This document shows positions 44,608 to 53,088 of a stretch of DNA of 64,000 nucleotides, one piece after another. The translations under genes were made by a program, and so were the position numbers. The DNA is from Zoogloea sp041911615 (GTDB taxonomy: Bacteria > Pseudomonadota > Gammaproteobacteria > Burkholderiales > Rhodocyclaceae), in assembly GCF_041911615.1 (NCBI RefSeq), contig NZ_JAYROR010000040.1, positions 47,150-111,149 on the forward strand, read 5' to 3'. The notes under the pieces were generated by a model. The model ran no database searches. It had not been told where the DNA came from and saw nothing but the letters and a program-made list of their open reading frames with translations. Position 1 is the stretch's first letter. Each line of letters begins with the position of its first letter.

Positions 44608-45843
44608 TCAGACCTTCCGGAACACCAGCGTACCGTTGGTACCGCCAAAACCGAAATTGTTTTTCACCGCAACATCGATCTTCATCTGACGGGCGACGTT
44701 CGCGCAGTAGTCCAGATCGCACTCCGGATCCTGCTCGAAGATATTGATCGTCGGAGGCGAAACCTGGTGATACACCGCCAGGGTCGTCAGGACCGACTCG
44801 AGGCCACCGGCACCACCGAGCAGGTGCCCCGTCATCGACTTGGTGGAGTTGACCACCAGCTTGCGCGCGACGTCGGCACCGAAGGCCTGCTTGATGGCCT
44901 CGGTTTCGTTCTTGTCGCCCAGCGGTGTGGACGTGCCATGGGCGTTCAGGTACTGCACCTCGTCCGCATTGACACCCGCGTTCTGCAGGGCATTGACCAT
45001 GCTTCGACGCGGGCCATCGGTATCCGGGGCAGTCATGTGGAACGCGTCGCCACTCATGCCGAAGCCGGCAATCTCGGCGTAGATGCGCGCACCACGCTTG
45101 ACGGCGTGTTCGTACTCTTCGATCACCAGCACACCGGCGCCTTCACCGAGGACGAAGCCGTCGCGATCCTTGTCCCACGGACGGCTCGCCGTCGCAGGAT
45201 CGTCGTTTCGGGTCGACAGCGCCTTGGCGGAAGCGAAGCCCCCGACGGCCAACGGCGTCACGGTGGATTCGGCACCGCCGCAGACCATCACGTCGGCATC
45301 GCCGTATTCGATCATCCGAGCGCTCATGCCGATCGCGTGCAAGCCGGTCGTGCAGGCCGTGACGACCGCCAGGTTCGGCCCCTTCAGGCCAAACATGATC
45401 GACAGGTTACCGGAGATCATATTGATGATCGTGCCGGGAATGAAGAAGGGAGAAATCTTGCGGGGACCGCCGGCGAGGAAATCGTCATGGGTTTCCTCGA
45501 TCATCGGCAAGCCGCCGATACCGGAACCGATGTTCACACCGATCCGGTGGGCGTTGGACTCCGTCACCTCGATTCCGGAATCGCGGAAGGCCTGAATGCC
45601 GGCCGCGAGACCGTAATGGATGAAGACGTCCATCCGGCGCGCTTCTTTCGGGGAAAGGTAGGCGCCGACATCGAAGCCCTTGACCTCTCCGGCGATCTTC
45701 GCCGAAAAGGCAGAGGTGTCGAAACGGGTAATCTGAGCGATGCCGGAACGGCCACTGGTGATGGCGTCCCAGGCTTCAGGCACGGTATTACCGACCGGCG
45801 AAATGACGCCAAGGCCGGTGACGACAACTCTGCGTCGGGTCAA
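44608..45843 (-). CDS. fabF: Beta-ketoacyl-ACP synthase II (FabF)
   Basis: Fatty-acid chain elongation enzyme (411 residues). The catalytic triad is clear: Cys in VVTACTTGLHAIG, His in LNAHGTSTPLGD and His in KSMTGHLLGGAG. Starts RRRVVVTGLGVISPVGN and ends NNFGFGGTNGTLVFRK. 18 bases after acpP. Confidence 0.97.
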   Translation of the reverse strand: MTRRRVVVTGLGVISPVGNTVPEAWDAITSGRSGIAQITRFDTSAFSAKIAGEVKGFDVGAYLSPKEARRMDVFIHYGLAAGIQAFRDSGIEVTESNAHRIGVNIGSGIGGLPMIEETHDDFLAGGPRKISPFFIPGTIINMISGNLSIMFGLKGPNLAVVTACTTGLHAIGMSARMIEYGDADVMVCGGAESTVTPLAVGGFASAKALSTRNDDPATASRPWDKDRDGFVLGEGAGVLVIEEYEHAVKRGARIYAEIAGFGMSGDAFHMTAPDTDGPRRSMVNALQNAGVNADEVQYLNAHGTSTPLGDKNETEAIKQAFGADVARKLVVNSTKSMTGHLLGGAGGLESVLTTLAVYHQVSPPTINIFEQDPECDLDYCANVARQMKIDVAVKNNFGFGGTNGTLVFRKV

Positions 45844-45861
45844 GGCTTGCTCCTGCGAGTC

Positions 45862-46101
45862 TTACTTCTTGAGGTGAGCGGAGACGTAGTCGATCGCCTG
45901 CTGCACGCTGGTGATCTTCTCGGCTTCTTCGTCGGGGATTTCGCACTCGAACTCTTCTTCGAGGGCCATCACCAGCTCGACGGTGTCGAGGGAGTCGGCG
46001 CCCAGATCGTCGACGAAGGACGATTCGTTCTTGATTTCGGATTCATTGACACCGAGTTGTTCGGCGACGATCTTCTTAACACGCTGTTCGATATTTTCCA
46101 T
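45862..46101 (-). CDS. acpP: Acyl carrier protein
   Basis: A 79-residue acidic protein that carries acyl chains on phosphopantetheine attached to the Ser in DLGADSLDTVELVMALEEEF. The ATG at 46101 (MENIEQRVKKIVAEQLG) matches the family; it has an AGGAG ribosome site. Between fabG and fabF. Confidence 0.98.
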   Translation of the reverse strand: MENIEQRVKKIVAEQLGVNESEIKNESSFVDDLGADSLDTVELVMALEEEFECEIPDEEAEKITSVQQAIDYVSAHLKK

Positions 46102-46188
46102 GTAGCAACTCCTTCGCTGATTGAGCGGGGTGAATTCAAAACCCCCGCATTCTACCAAAAACGCGCACCCTCGCCAGTCCGGCGAGGA

Positions 46189-46938
46189 TTACGCCATGTA
46201 CATACCACCATTCACGTGGAGGGTAGCGCCCGTCACGTACGAGGCGGCCGGCGAGGCAAGGAAGCCGACCACCGAAGCGATCTCCTCCGGCTTGCCGAGA
46301 CGGCCAAGGGCAATCTTGCCCTGCAGCGCCTCGCGCTGGGCTTCCGGCAATTCTTTGGTCATGTCGGTGTCGATGAAACCCGGCGCGACGCAATTGACGG
46401 TGATGTTGCGGCTACCCAGCTCCTGCGCCAGCGCACGGCTCATGCCCGCCACGCCGGCCTTGGCGGCGGCGTAGTTGGCCTGCCCCGGGTTGCCGGAGCT
46501 GCCGACCACCGAAGTGATGTTGATGATGCGACCACCGCGCGCCTTCATCATCCCGCGCATGACCAGACGCGACATGCGAAAGACCGACTTGAGGTTGGTG
46601 TCGAGCACCGCATCCCACTCGGAATCCTTCATGCGCATCGACAGGTTGTCGCGGGTGATGCCGGCGTTATTGACCAGCACCAGCACCGGGCCGAGGGTCT
46701 TCTCGATGTCGGCGATGGCGGCTTCACAGGCCGCCGCGTCGGTCACGTCCAGCGCCAGACCGCGGCCGGCGACGCCGGCGGCTTCGAGACCTGCCTGAAT
46801 GTCAGCGGCCCCGGCCTCGGAAGTCGCAGTGCCGACCACGGTGGCCCCCATGCGCCCGAGTTCGAGGGCGATGGCCCGGCCGATACCCCGCGATGCGCCG
46901 GTCACCAGCGCCACGTGTCCCTTCAAAACCTCGGTCAT
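46189..46938 (-). CDS. fabG: 3-oxoacyl-ACP reductase (FabG)
   Basis: NADPH-dependent short-chain dehydrogenase, 249 residues. Cofactor motif VTGASRGIGRAIA, NNAGITRDN, catalytic Ser in ITSVVGSSGNPGQ and Tyr-Lys in ANYAAAKAG. C-terminal VTGATLHVNGGMYMA. The ATG at 46938 overlaps the fabD stop (ATGA). Confidence 0.97.
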   Translation of the reverse strand: MTEVLKGHVALVTGASRGIGRAIALELGRMGATVVGTATSEAGAADIQAGLEAAGVAGRGLALDVTDAAACEAAIADIEKTLGPVLVLVNNAGITRDNLSMRMKDSEWDAVLDTNLKSVFRMSRLVMRGMMKARGGRIINITSVVGSSGNPGQANYAAAKAGVAGMSRALAQELGSRNITVNCVAPGFIDTDMTKELPEAQREALQGKIALGRLGKPEEIASVVGFLASPAASYVTGATLHVNGGMYMA

Positions 46939-47870
46939 GCTGCCCCCGTCGTCTGGAGAATGTCGGCGAGGCTGGCCGCGTCGGCGATCGCGCCGCCCTG
47001 CAGGCTGCCTTCGATGCGCTTCGTCATGCCAGCCAGCACCTTGCCAGGGCCGCACTCGAAAACGTGGGTCGCACCACGCCGGGCGATGTCCTGCACCGTT
47101 TCGATCCAGCGGACCGGCGAATAGGCCTGGCGAACCAGCGCGTCCTTGATGCGCGCCGGATCGGTTTCGACCGCGACATCCACGTTGTTCAGCACGGAGA
47201 TGGACGGCACCTTGATTTCGATCTCGACCAGCCGCTGGGCAAGCCGCTCGGCGGCCGGCTTCATCAGCGCGCAATGGAAAGGTGCGCTCACCGGCAGCAG
47301 CACGGCACGCTTGGCGCCCTTGGCCTTGGCAACCACGATGGCACGCTCGACGGCGGCACGGGCGCCAGCGATGACGATCTGACCCGGTGAATTGAGATTT
47401 GCAGCGGACACCACCTCACCCTGCGCGGCTTCGGCACAGGCTTCGGCAGCGGCAGGCTCGTCGAGGCCGAGCAGCGCGGCCATGGCCCCTTCGCCGGCCG
47501 GCACGGCCTCCTGCATGGCCTGGGCGCGCAAGCGGACGAGCTTGACGGCCTCCTGGAAATCCAGCGCACCGGCAGCCACCAGCGCCGAGTATTCACCCAG
47601 GCTGTGACCGGCAACCAGGCTCGGCAGCACGCCGCCCCGGGCCACCCACTCGCGAAACACGGCCACACCGGCGGTGAGCATCAACGGCTGGGTATTGACC
47701 GTCTGGGCGAGCAGTTCGGCCGGACCATCCGCCACCATCTGCCACAGATCCTCACCCAGCGCCGCGGAGGCCTCGGCAAAGGTCTCGCGAATCACGGCCG
47801 ACTCGCCGTAGCCGGCCATCATGCCGACCGACTGCGAGCCCTGCCCCGGAAAAACGAAAGCGAAATTCAT
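46935..47870 (-). CDS. fabD: Malonyl-CoA:ACP transacylase (FabD)
   Basis: Loads malonate onto ACP. 311 residues with FVFPGQGSQSVGMMAGYG at the start, the catalytic Ser in VAGHSLGEYSALVAAGAL and His in VSAPFHCALMKPAAERL. 32 bases after fabH and overlapping fabG by four bases. Confidence 0.97.
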   Translation of the reverse strand: MNFAFVFPGQGSQSVGMMAGYGESAVIRETFAEASAALGEDLWQMVADGPAELLAQTVNTQPLMLTAGVAVFREWVARGGVLPSLVAGHSLGEYSALVAAGALDFQEAVKLVRLRAQAMQEAVPAGEGAMAALLGLDEPAAAEACAEAAQGEVVSAANLNSPGQIVIAGARAAVERAIVVAKAKGAKRAVLLPVSAPFHCALMKPAAERLAQRLVEIEIKVPSISVLNNVDVAVETDPARIKDALVRQAYSPVRWIETVQDIARRGATHVFECGPGKVLAGMTKRIEGSLQGGAIADAASLADILQTTGAA

Positions 47871-47902
47871 CGTCCCCTATCCTTCAATGACAATGCTTCT
47901 TG

Positions 47903-48868
47903 TTAGAACTGGATGAGCGCGGCACCCCACGCAAAGCCGCCGCCGATCCCTTCGAGGATCACCTTTTGGCCAGGCCGGATGCGTCCGTCGCGGACGGCCG
48001 CGTCGAGGGCCAGCGGAATCGAAGCCGCCGAGGTATTGCCGTGTTCGCCAACGGTGGCAATGACCCGATCCATCGACAGGCCCAACCGCTTGCCGGTAGC
48101 CTGGATGATGCGGATGTTGGCCTGGTGGGGAATCAGCCAGTCCACGTCGTCGAGGGCGACGCCCGCGCGCTCGGCCACTTCGCGGGCCACGTCGGCAAGC
48201 ACCCGCACGGCAAACTTGAACACCGCCTGGCCGTCCATGCGCAGGAACGGATCGCCCGTCACCTGGCCGCGATTGACCTGACCCGGCACACGCAGAATGC
48301 CGTTGTGGCTGCCGTCGGCATGAAGCGCGGTAGCCAGGATGCCCGGGGTGTCCGAAGCGGCCAGCACCACCGCGCCGGCACCGTCGCCGAACAGCACGCA
48401 GGTGCTGCGATCCTGCCAGTCGAGAATGCGCGAAAAGACCTCCGCACCCACCACCAGCACGCGCTTGTGGTCGCCGGAGCGGATGAACTTGTCTGCGGTT
48501 GCCAGCGCGTACGCGAAACCGGCGCAGACCGCCTGCACGTCGAAGGCCGGCGAACCATTGCTGATGCCCAGGCGGGCCTGCAGCAGCGTGGCAGTGCTGG
48601 GAAAGATGTAATCCGGCGTCGAGGTGGCGACGATCAACAGGTCGATGTCCTGCGGCCCGCACCCGGCTGCAGCCAGGGCGCGCACGCTCGCTTCGTAGGC
48701 CAGATCACTGGCGGTCACATCCGGCGGAGCCAGATAGCGGCTGTGAATTCCGGTGCGCTCGACGATCCACTCGTCGGAGGTATCGATGCCACGGGCAACC
48801 AGATCATCGTTAGTGACCGGCGAGCCAGGAAGATAGCTGCCAGTTCCGATCACTCGGGTATGGATCAT
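47903..48868 (-). CDS. fabH: Beta-ketoacyl-ACP synthase III (FabH)
   Basis: Condenses acetyl-CoA with malonyl-ACP to start fatty-acid synthesis. 321 residues; Cys in VQAVCAGFAYALATADKFI, His in WLIPHQANIRII and Asn in GEHGNTSAASIPLALD. Ends GIGGGFAWGAALIQF. The ATG overlaps the plsX stop by four bases. Confidence 0.97.
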   Translation of the reverse strand: MIHTRVIGTGSYLPGSPVTNDDLVARGIDTSDEWIVERTGIHSRYLAPPDVTASDLAYEASVRALAAAGCGPQDIDLLIVATSTPDYIFPSTATLLQARLGISNGSPAFDVQAVCAGFAYALATADKFIRSGDHKRVLVVGAEVFSRILDWQDRSTCVLFGDGAGAVVLAASDTPGILATALHADGSHNGILRVPGQVNRGQVTGDPFLRMDGQAVFKFAVRVLADVAREVAERAGVALDDVDWLIPHQANIRIIQATGKRLGLSMDRVIATVGEHGNTSAASIPLALDAAVRDGRIRPGQKVILEGIGGGFAWGAALIQF

Positions 48869-49878
48869 GCTGCGGGCCTTTCGCGTTCCATTCGTTCGCT
48901 GATGCGTTCAATGAGCCGGTTGCGTGCGGCTTCGGCGGCTCGCCAGATGGCCTGCTCGAAAGCGAAGGCGTCGGCCGAACCGTGGCTCTTCACCACGACG
49001 CCGCGCAGGCCCAGCAAGGCGGCGCCATTGTAGCGACGGGAGTCCACCTTGTGCTTGAAACCTTTGAGGGCCGACATCGCGAAAACCGCGGCCAGCTTGG
49101 TGATCCAGTTGCGCGAGAACTGCTCGCGCAGGAAGGTCGCCATCATCTGGGCGAGACCTTCCGAGGTCTTGAGGGCAACGTTGCCGACGAAGCCATCGCA
49201 GACGACCACATCGACGGTCCCTTTGTAGATGTCGTTGCCTTCGACGTTGCCGTAAAAATTGAGGCCACTGCTTCGCAGCAGCTCACCGGCCTGTTTGACG
49301 ATCTCGTTACCCTTGATGTCCTCCTCGCCGATATTGAGGAGGCCGACACTGGGACGTTCGTTGTGCTCGACGGCGGCGACGAGCATCGCCCCCATGATGC
49401 CGAACTGGAGGAGGTGTTCGGGCGAACAATCGACGTTGGCGCCAAGGTCGAGCATGTGGGTCTGGCCGCGCAGCGTAGGCAGCGTGCTGCAGATCGCCGG
49501 CCGGTCGATGCCGGGCAGCGTCTTCAGGACGAAGCGCGAGATGGCCATCAGCGCGCCGGTATTGCCCGCCGACACGGCCGCCTGAGCCTCGCCGGCCTTG
49601 ACCAGATCGACCGCCACGCGCATCGAAGAATCCTTCTTGCTACGCATGGCCTGGGCCGGCGGCTCGTCCATGCCGACAACTTCGGACGCCGGCTGCACGC
49701 GGAGGCGTTCGCCGAACTCGGCAAGCGCGCCCCCCAGATGCGGCTCCAGCGCCTCGGGTCGGCCAACGAGAAGAATCCGGGTATCACGATCGGCGCGCAG
49801 GAAATGCAGGGCGGCCGGGATCGTTACCGAAGGGCCGTGATCGCCCCCCATGCAGTCAATGGCCAGGGTGACAGTCAT
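48865..49878 (-). CDS. plsX: Phosphate acyltransferase PlsX
   Basis: Makes acyl-phosphate from acyl-ACP for phospholipid synthesis. 337 residues starting VTLAIDCMGGDHGPSVTIPAAL, with SAGNTGALMAIS and VVCDGFVGNVALKTSEG. Between rpmF (87 bases upstream, with a hairpin) and fabH. Confidence 0.97.
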   Translation of the reverse strand: MTVTLAIDCMGGDHGPSVTIPAALHFLRADRDTRILLVGRPEALEPHLGGALAEFGERLRVQPASEVVGMDEPPAQAMRSKKDSSMRVAVDLVKAGEAQAAVSAGNTGALMAISRFVLKTLPGIDRPAICSTLPTLRGQTHMLDLGANVDCSPEHLLQFGIMGAMLVAAVEHNERPSVGLLNIGEEDIKGNEIVKQAGELLRSSGLNFYGNVEGNDIYKGTVDVVVCDGFVGNVALKTSEGLAQMMATFLREQFSRNWITKLAAVFAMSALKGFKHKVDSRRYNGAALLGLRGVVVKSHGSADAFAFEQAIWRAAEAARNRLIERISERMERERPAA

Positions 49879-49914
49879 TCGGCGCTAACAGGAGAAAATG
49901 GGAGGACAAGTCGT

Positions 49915-49948
49915 AAAAACGGCGCGATCGCCCGAGGGCGTCGCGCCG
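49915..49948 (-). terminator. Terminator-like hairpin between rpmF and plsX
   Basis: On the minus strand CGGCGCGA pairs with TCGCGCCG (49920-49948), with a further GC-rich inner stem, and is followed by five Ts (49915-49919). It probably gives partial termination, keeping ribosomal protein output above that of the lipid genes. Confidence 0.6.
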
Positions 49949-49965
49949 CTTTGCAACCGGGAGAA

Positions 49966-50145
49966 TTACTCGCCCTTGGCCTTGGCGACCTTCTTGCCAC
50001 GGTAAACGCCGGACGGCGAAACGTGGTGACGCAGGTGCACTTCGCCGGTGGTCGGCTCAACGGCCAGCGGGGGCGCGACCAGGAAATCGTGGGAACGGTG
50101 CATACCGCGCTTGGACGGGGACTTCTTGTTCTGTTGGACAGCCAT
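49966..50145 (-). CDS. rpmF: 50S ribosomal protein L32
   Basis: A 59-residue basic protein: MAVQQNKKSPSKRGMHRSHD at the start and GEVHLRHHVSPSGVYRGKKV later, ending AKAKGE. This variant lacks the zinc-binding cysteines of some L32 proteins. A strong AAGGAG ribosome site precedes the ATG. Between yceD (23 bases upstream) and plsX. Confidence 0.97.
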   Translation of the reverse strand: MAVQQNKKSPSKRGMHRSHDFLVAPPLAVEPTTGEVHLRHHVSPSGVYRGKKVAKAKGE

Positions 50146-50168
50146 GAAACACTCCTTGAGGAATACTT

Positions 50169-50663
50169 TTAAACCTTGCCGCGCAACTGGCGCAGAACGG
50201 CGAAGGGCGAAATCTCTTCATCAACACCGGCCTTGACCGGCGGATCGCAATTTTCGTGGCGCGGCACGAGGGGCAAGGCCAGCAGCACCTCATCCTCCAC
50301 CAGGGCCAGCAGGTCGGTGAGCGGCTCAACCTCAAGGGCATCTTCCGCATCGTTCTCGAGTTCATCCTCCGGCGGCGCTTCGCCGGGCCGGAGAAGCAGG
50401 AGACGATTCTCCACCTCACAGGGCCACACCAAGGCTTCGAGACAGCGCTGACATTGCAGGACCAGCTCACCGTGGATCTGGAGATCCACGTGCAGCTTGC
50501 CTTCGCCGTCTTGCTCGCCCTGAAACCCGAAAGCCACTGTTCCGGAGGGTTCCAGCACGGACCCGGCGACACGGCCGAGTGCCGACACGGGCACCTTGCC
50601 CTCAAGGCGGCGCCCATCTCTGGCCAACGCCCGAAGGTCGATCACGAAGCTTTCTTGCGACAT
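50169..50663 (-). CDS. yceD: YceD/DUF177 family 23S rRNA accumulation protein
   Basis: A 164-residue protein of the family needed for normal 23S rRNA levels, nearly always next to rpmF. The conserved core is visible: LHVDLQIHGELVLQCQRCLEAL (CxxC) and the acidic region before LLALVEDEVLLALPLVPRH. There is no ribosome site before the ATG, and the promoter is so close that the message probably begins at or a few bases before the start codon. Confidence 0.92.
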   Translation of the reverse strand: MSQESFVIDLRALARDGRRLEGKVPVSALGRVAGSVLEPSGTVAFGFQGEQDGEGKLHVDLQIHGELVLQCQRCLEALVWPCEVENRLLLLRPGEAPPEDELENDAEDALEVEPLTDLLALVEDEVLLALPLVPRHENCDPPVKAGVDEEISPFAVLRQLRGKV

Positions 50664-50672
50664 AAGAGCGGC

Positions 50673-50701
50673 ATGATATTATTTTCGGCTCCCTGTGTCA
50701 A
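50673..50701 (-). promoter_or_regulatory. Consensus sigma-70 promoter of the yceD-rpmF-plsX-fab operon
   Basis: TTGACA (50701-50696) and TATCAT (50678-50673) on the minus strand, exactly 17 bases apart. The expected start site is about 50666, only three or so bases before the yceD ATG (50663). Confidence 0.75.
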
Positions 50702-50756
50702 AACCCTGCAAACGCGCAAACCGACCTCCTCGCCGGAGGCAACCGCGCCCGACCCC

Positions 50757-51332
50757 ATGAAACTCGTCCTCGCCTCCACCTCGGCTTACCGCCGCGAACT
50801 CCTGCAACGCTTCGACCTGCCCTTCGACGTCGCCCGCCCGGACATCGACGAAAGCCCGCTCGCCGGCGAAAGCCCCCGCGCCACCGCCGAACGCCTGGCC
50901 GTCGAGAAGGCACGCGCCGTGGCCGGGCGATTCGACGACGCGCTGATCATCGGCAGCGATCAGGTCGCGGCAATGGGCGAGGCGCGCTTCGGCAAGCCCG
51001 GCACCGTCGAGCGTGCCGTTGCCCAGCTCACGCAGATGAGCGGCAACACCGTGGTGTTCCATACCGCGCTAGCCCTGCTCAACACCCGCAGCGGCCGCGT
51101 TCAGGTCGAGGTCGTTCCCACCGAAGTGCGCTTTCGCACGCTGTCCGAGGCCGAGATCGTGCGCTACGTCGACAAGGAACGCCCCCTCGACTGCGCCGGC
51201 AGCGCCAAATCCGAAGGGCTCGGCATCACGCTGCTCGATGCGCTCTCGGGCGACGACCCGAACGCCCTCGTGGGCCTGCCGCTGATCGCACTGGCCCGCA
51301 TGCTGCGCAACGAAGGCATCGCCCTGCCCTGA
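50757..51332 (+). CDS. maf: Maf/YceF family nucleotide pyrophosphatase
   Basis: A 191-residue house-cleaning NTP pyrophosphatase. Starts MKLVLASTSAYRRELLQRF, with DIDESPLAGESPRATAERLA, a GSDQVA motif and the end LVGLPLIALARML. The YceF branch acts on 7-methyl-GTP in E. coli. The ATG at 50757 is the natural family start. Its stop overlaps the next ATG (TGATG). Confidence 0.94.
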   Translation: MKLVLASTSAYRRELLQRFDLPFDVARPDIDESPLAGESPRATAERLAVEKARAVAGRFDDALIIGSDQVAAMGEARFGKPGTVERAVAQLTQMSGNTVVFHTALALLNTRSGRVQVEVVPTEVRFRTLSEAEIVRYVDKERPLDCAGSAKSEGLGITLLDALSGDDPNALVGLPLIALARMLRNEGIALP

Positions 51333-52048
51333 TGACCGCCGGCACGCTCTACCTGATCCCGGTCGCCCTCGGGCCCGCCGACACCGCGCTCACCACGCCG
51401 ACAGACGTCGCCAACCGGGCGCGCAGCCTCGGTTACTTCGTGGTCGAGAACGCCAAGACCGCCCGCGCCGACCTCAAGCGCTTCGAACACCCGCAGCCCC
51501 TGCGCGAGCTCGACATCCGAGAACTGCCCGCAAACCCCGGCCCGGCCGATCTCGACGCGTTGCTCGCGCCGCTACTGGCCGGTACCGACGCGGGACTGAT
51601 GTCCGAGGCCGGCTGCCCGGCCGTCGCCGACCCGGGCGCCCTGCTGGTGCGCCGCGCCCACGAACAGGGCATTCGCGTGGTTCCGCTGGTCGGCCCCTCG
51701 TCGCTGCTGCTGGGCCTGATGGCCTCCGGCCTCAACGGCCAGAGCTTCGCCTTCCACGGCTACCTGCCGGTGGATGAAGAAGCCCGGAAGAAGCGCATCC
51801 GCGAACTCGAGGCGGAATCCGCACGCATGTCGCGCACCCAACTGTTCATCGAGACGCCCTATCGCAACGACCGCATGTTCGAGGCACTGCGCGGCACCTG
51901 CAACCCCGAAACCCGGCTCTGCGTGGCGCGCGATCTGACCACCGACGACGAATGGATCGCCACCCGGCGCATCGCCGACTGGAAGAACGCCCCCGCACCG
52001 GATCTGGCCCGGCGACCGACTGTCTTCCTGCTCCTGGCGGGCAAATAG
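51332..52048 (+). CDS. Tetrapyrrole-methylase-fold SAM-dependent methyltransferase (RsmI-like)
   Basis: A 238-residue SAM-dependent methyltransferase of the RsmI/YraL fold. GTLYLIPVALGPADTAL opens the protein, then DAGLMSEAGCPAVADPG (substrate/SAM loop), VPLVGPSSLLLGLMASGLNGQSFAFHGYLP and QLFIETPYRNDRM. This differs somewhat from standard RsmI (about 280 residues) and resembles the short relatives found next to maf. The target, probably rRNA, is not certain. Confidence 0.88.
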   Translation: MTAGTLYLIPVALGPADTALTTPTDVANRARSLGYFVVENAKTARADLKRFEHPQPLRELDIRELPANPGPADLDALLAPLLAGTDAGLMSEAGCPAVADPGALLVRRAHEQGIRVVPLVGPSSLLLGLMASGLNGQSFAFHGYLPVDEEARKKRIRELEAESARMSRTQLFIETPYRNDRMFEALRGTCNPETRLCVARDLTTDDEWIATRRIADWKNAPAPDLARRPTVFLLLAGK

Positions 52049-52066
52049 CCGGACGGCGCACGCCAC

Positions 52067-52405
52067 TCAGCCCGCCTCGTCCTCCGCGAGGAACACCCCG
52101 CCGTCCCGCTCGACCACTACCAGCGCCTCCAGCCGCCCGCCGCGGCACGGGCCGGCAACGCACCGACCGCTCTCGGGCCGGTACAACGCGCCGTGGGTGG
52201 CACAGATCAGATAGGCGCGATCCGCATCGAAGAAGCGCCCGGGCTGCCAATCCAGCTCAACCGCCACGTGGGCGCAACGATTGAGATAGGCGAACACCTG
52301 CCCGCCAAAGCGCACCACGAACGCCGGCACGTCGCGCCCGCCACGGCGCACCGTGAAGCGCACGCCATCCCCGCCGTCGCTCAGCGCGGCCGACGCGCAG
52401 ATCAC
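52067..52405 (-). CDS. Small Rieske [2Fe-2S] protein
   Basis: A single-domain Rieske ferredoxin-like protein of 112 residues, with ligand boxes RCAHVAVELDW (Cys-His) and CATHGALYRPESGRC (Cys-His). It lacks any membrane anchor or oxygenase domain. It overlaps the phosphatase gene by four bases. A free electron carrier is likely; its partner is unknown. Confidence 0.88.
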   Translation of the reverse strand: MICASAALSDGGDGVRFTVRRGGRDVPAFVVRFGGQVFAYLNRCAHVAVELDWQPGRFFDADRAYLICATHGALYRPESGRCVAGPCRGGRLEALVVVERDGGVFLAEDEAG

Positions 52406-53088
52406 GCGTTTGCCTCCAGCCAGGCACGCAATTCGGCCGGTGTATGCACACAGGCCAGCGGCGATTCGGCCACCAGCTGCTCGACCGGATGCGCGCCGAA
52501 GCTGACCGCGAGCCCGGCCACACCGGCATTCTTGGCCATCAGCAGATCGTGGGTCGTATCGCCGATCATCAGACAGGATTCGGCCATCACCCCCAGCTCA
52601 TCCATCAGTTCGTTGAGCATCGCCGGATGAGGCTTGGAGAAGCACTCGTCGGCGCAGCGGGTTGCATGGAAATAAGGCCCCAGCCCCGAGAACGCCAGCG
52701 CCCGATCGAGCCCGTTGCGGCTCTTGCCGGTCGCCACCGCAAGCAGATGGCCGCGGGCGTGCAGATCGGCAATGAGCGCCTCGGTGCCGTCGAACAGGCT
52801 CAACGCCCGGTCGCCAGCCAGGAAATGATGGCGATAGCGCTCGACCATCCGCGGGTAATCGCGCTCGGCCAGCTCCGGGACGGCGTAATGCAGGGCATCG
52901 ACCAAGCCGAGGCCGATCACGTGGCGCGCCCGCGCGTCGGATGGCGGCGCCAGCCCCAGGTCGGCACTGGCCGCCTGGATCGCGCGCACGATGGCTGCCG
53001 CCGAATCGAGCAGCGTGCCATCCCAATCGAAGACGATCAGATCGAAGCGCTTCTGCCTTTCGCCCGCTCGGGGCGCGAGATCAGCCAT
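52402..53088 (-). CDS. HAD-family phosphatase, phosphoglycolate phosphatase-like
   Basis: A 228-residue haloacid dehalogenase hydrolase. Nucleophile motif LIVFDWDGTLLDSAAAIV (Asp in DWDGT), motif II VATGKSR, motif III FSKPHPAML and motif IV MIGDTTHDLLMAKNAG. Such genes beside rluC are often called gph, but the substrate (phosphoglycolate or another phosphate ester) is not certain. Overlaps rluC by eight bases. Confidence 0.9.
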   Translation of the reverse strand: MADLAPRAGERQKRFDLIVFDWDGTLLDSAAAIVRAIQAASADLGLAPPSDARARHVIGLGLVDALHYAVPELAERDYPRMVERYRHHFLAGDRALSLFDGTEALIADLHARGHLLAVATGKSRNGLDRALAFSGLGPYFHATRCADECFSKPHPAMLNELMDELGVMAESCLMIGDTTHDLLMAKNAGVAGLAVSFGAHPVEQLVAESPLACVHTPAELRAWLEANA

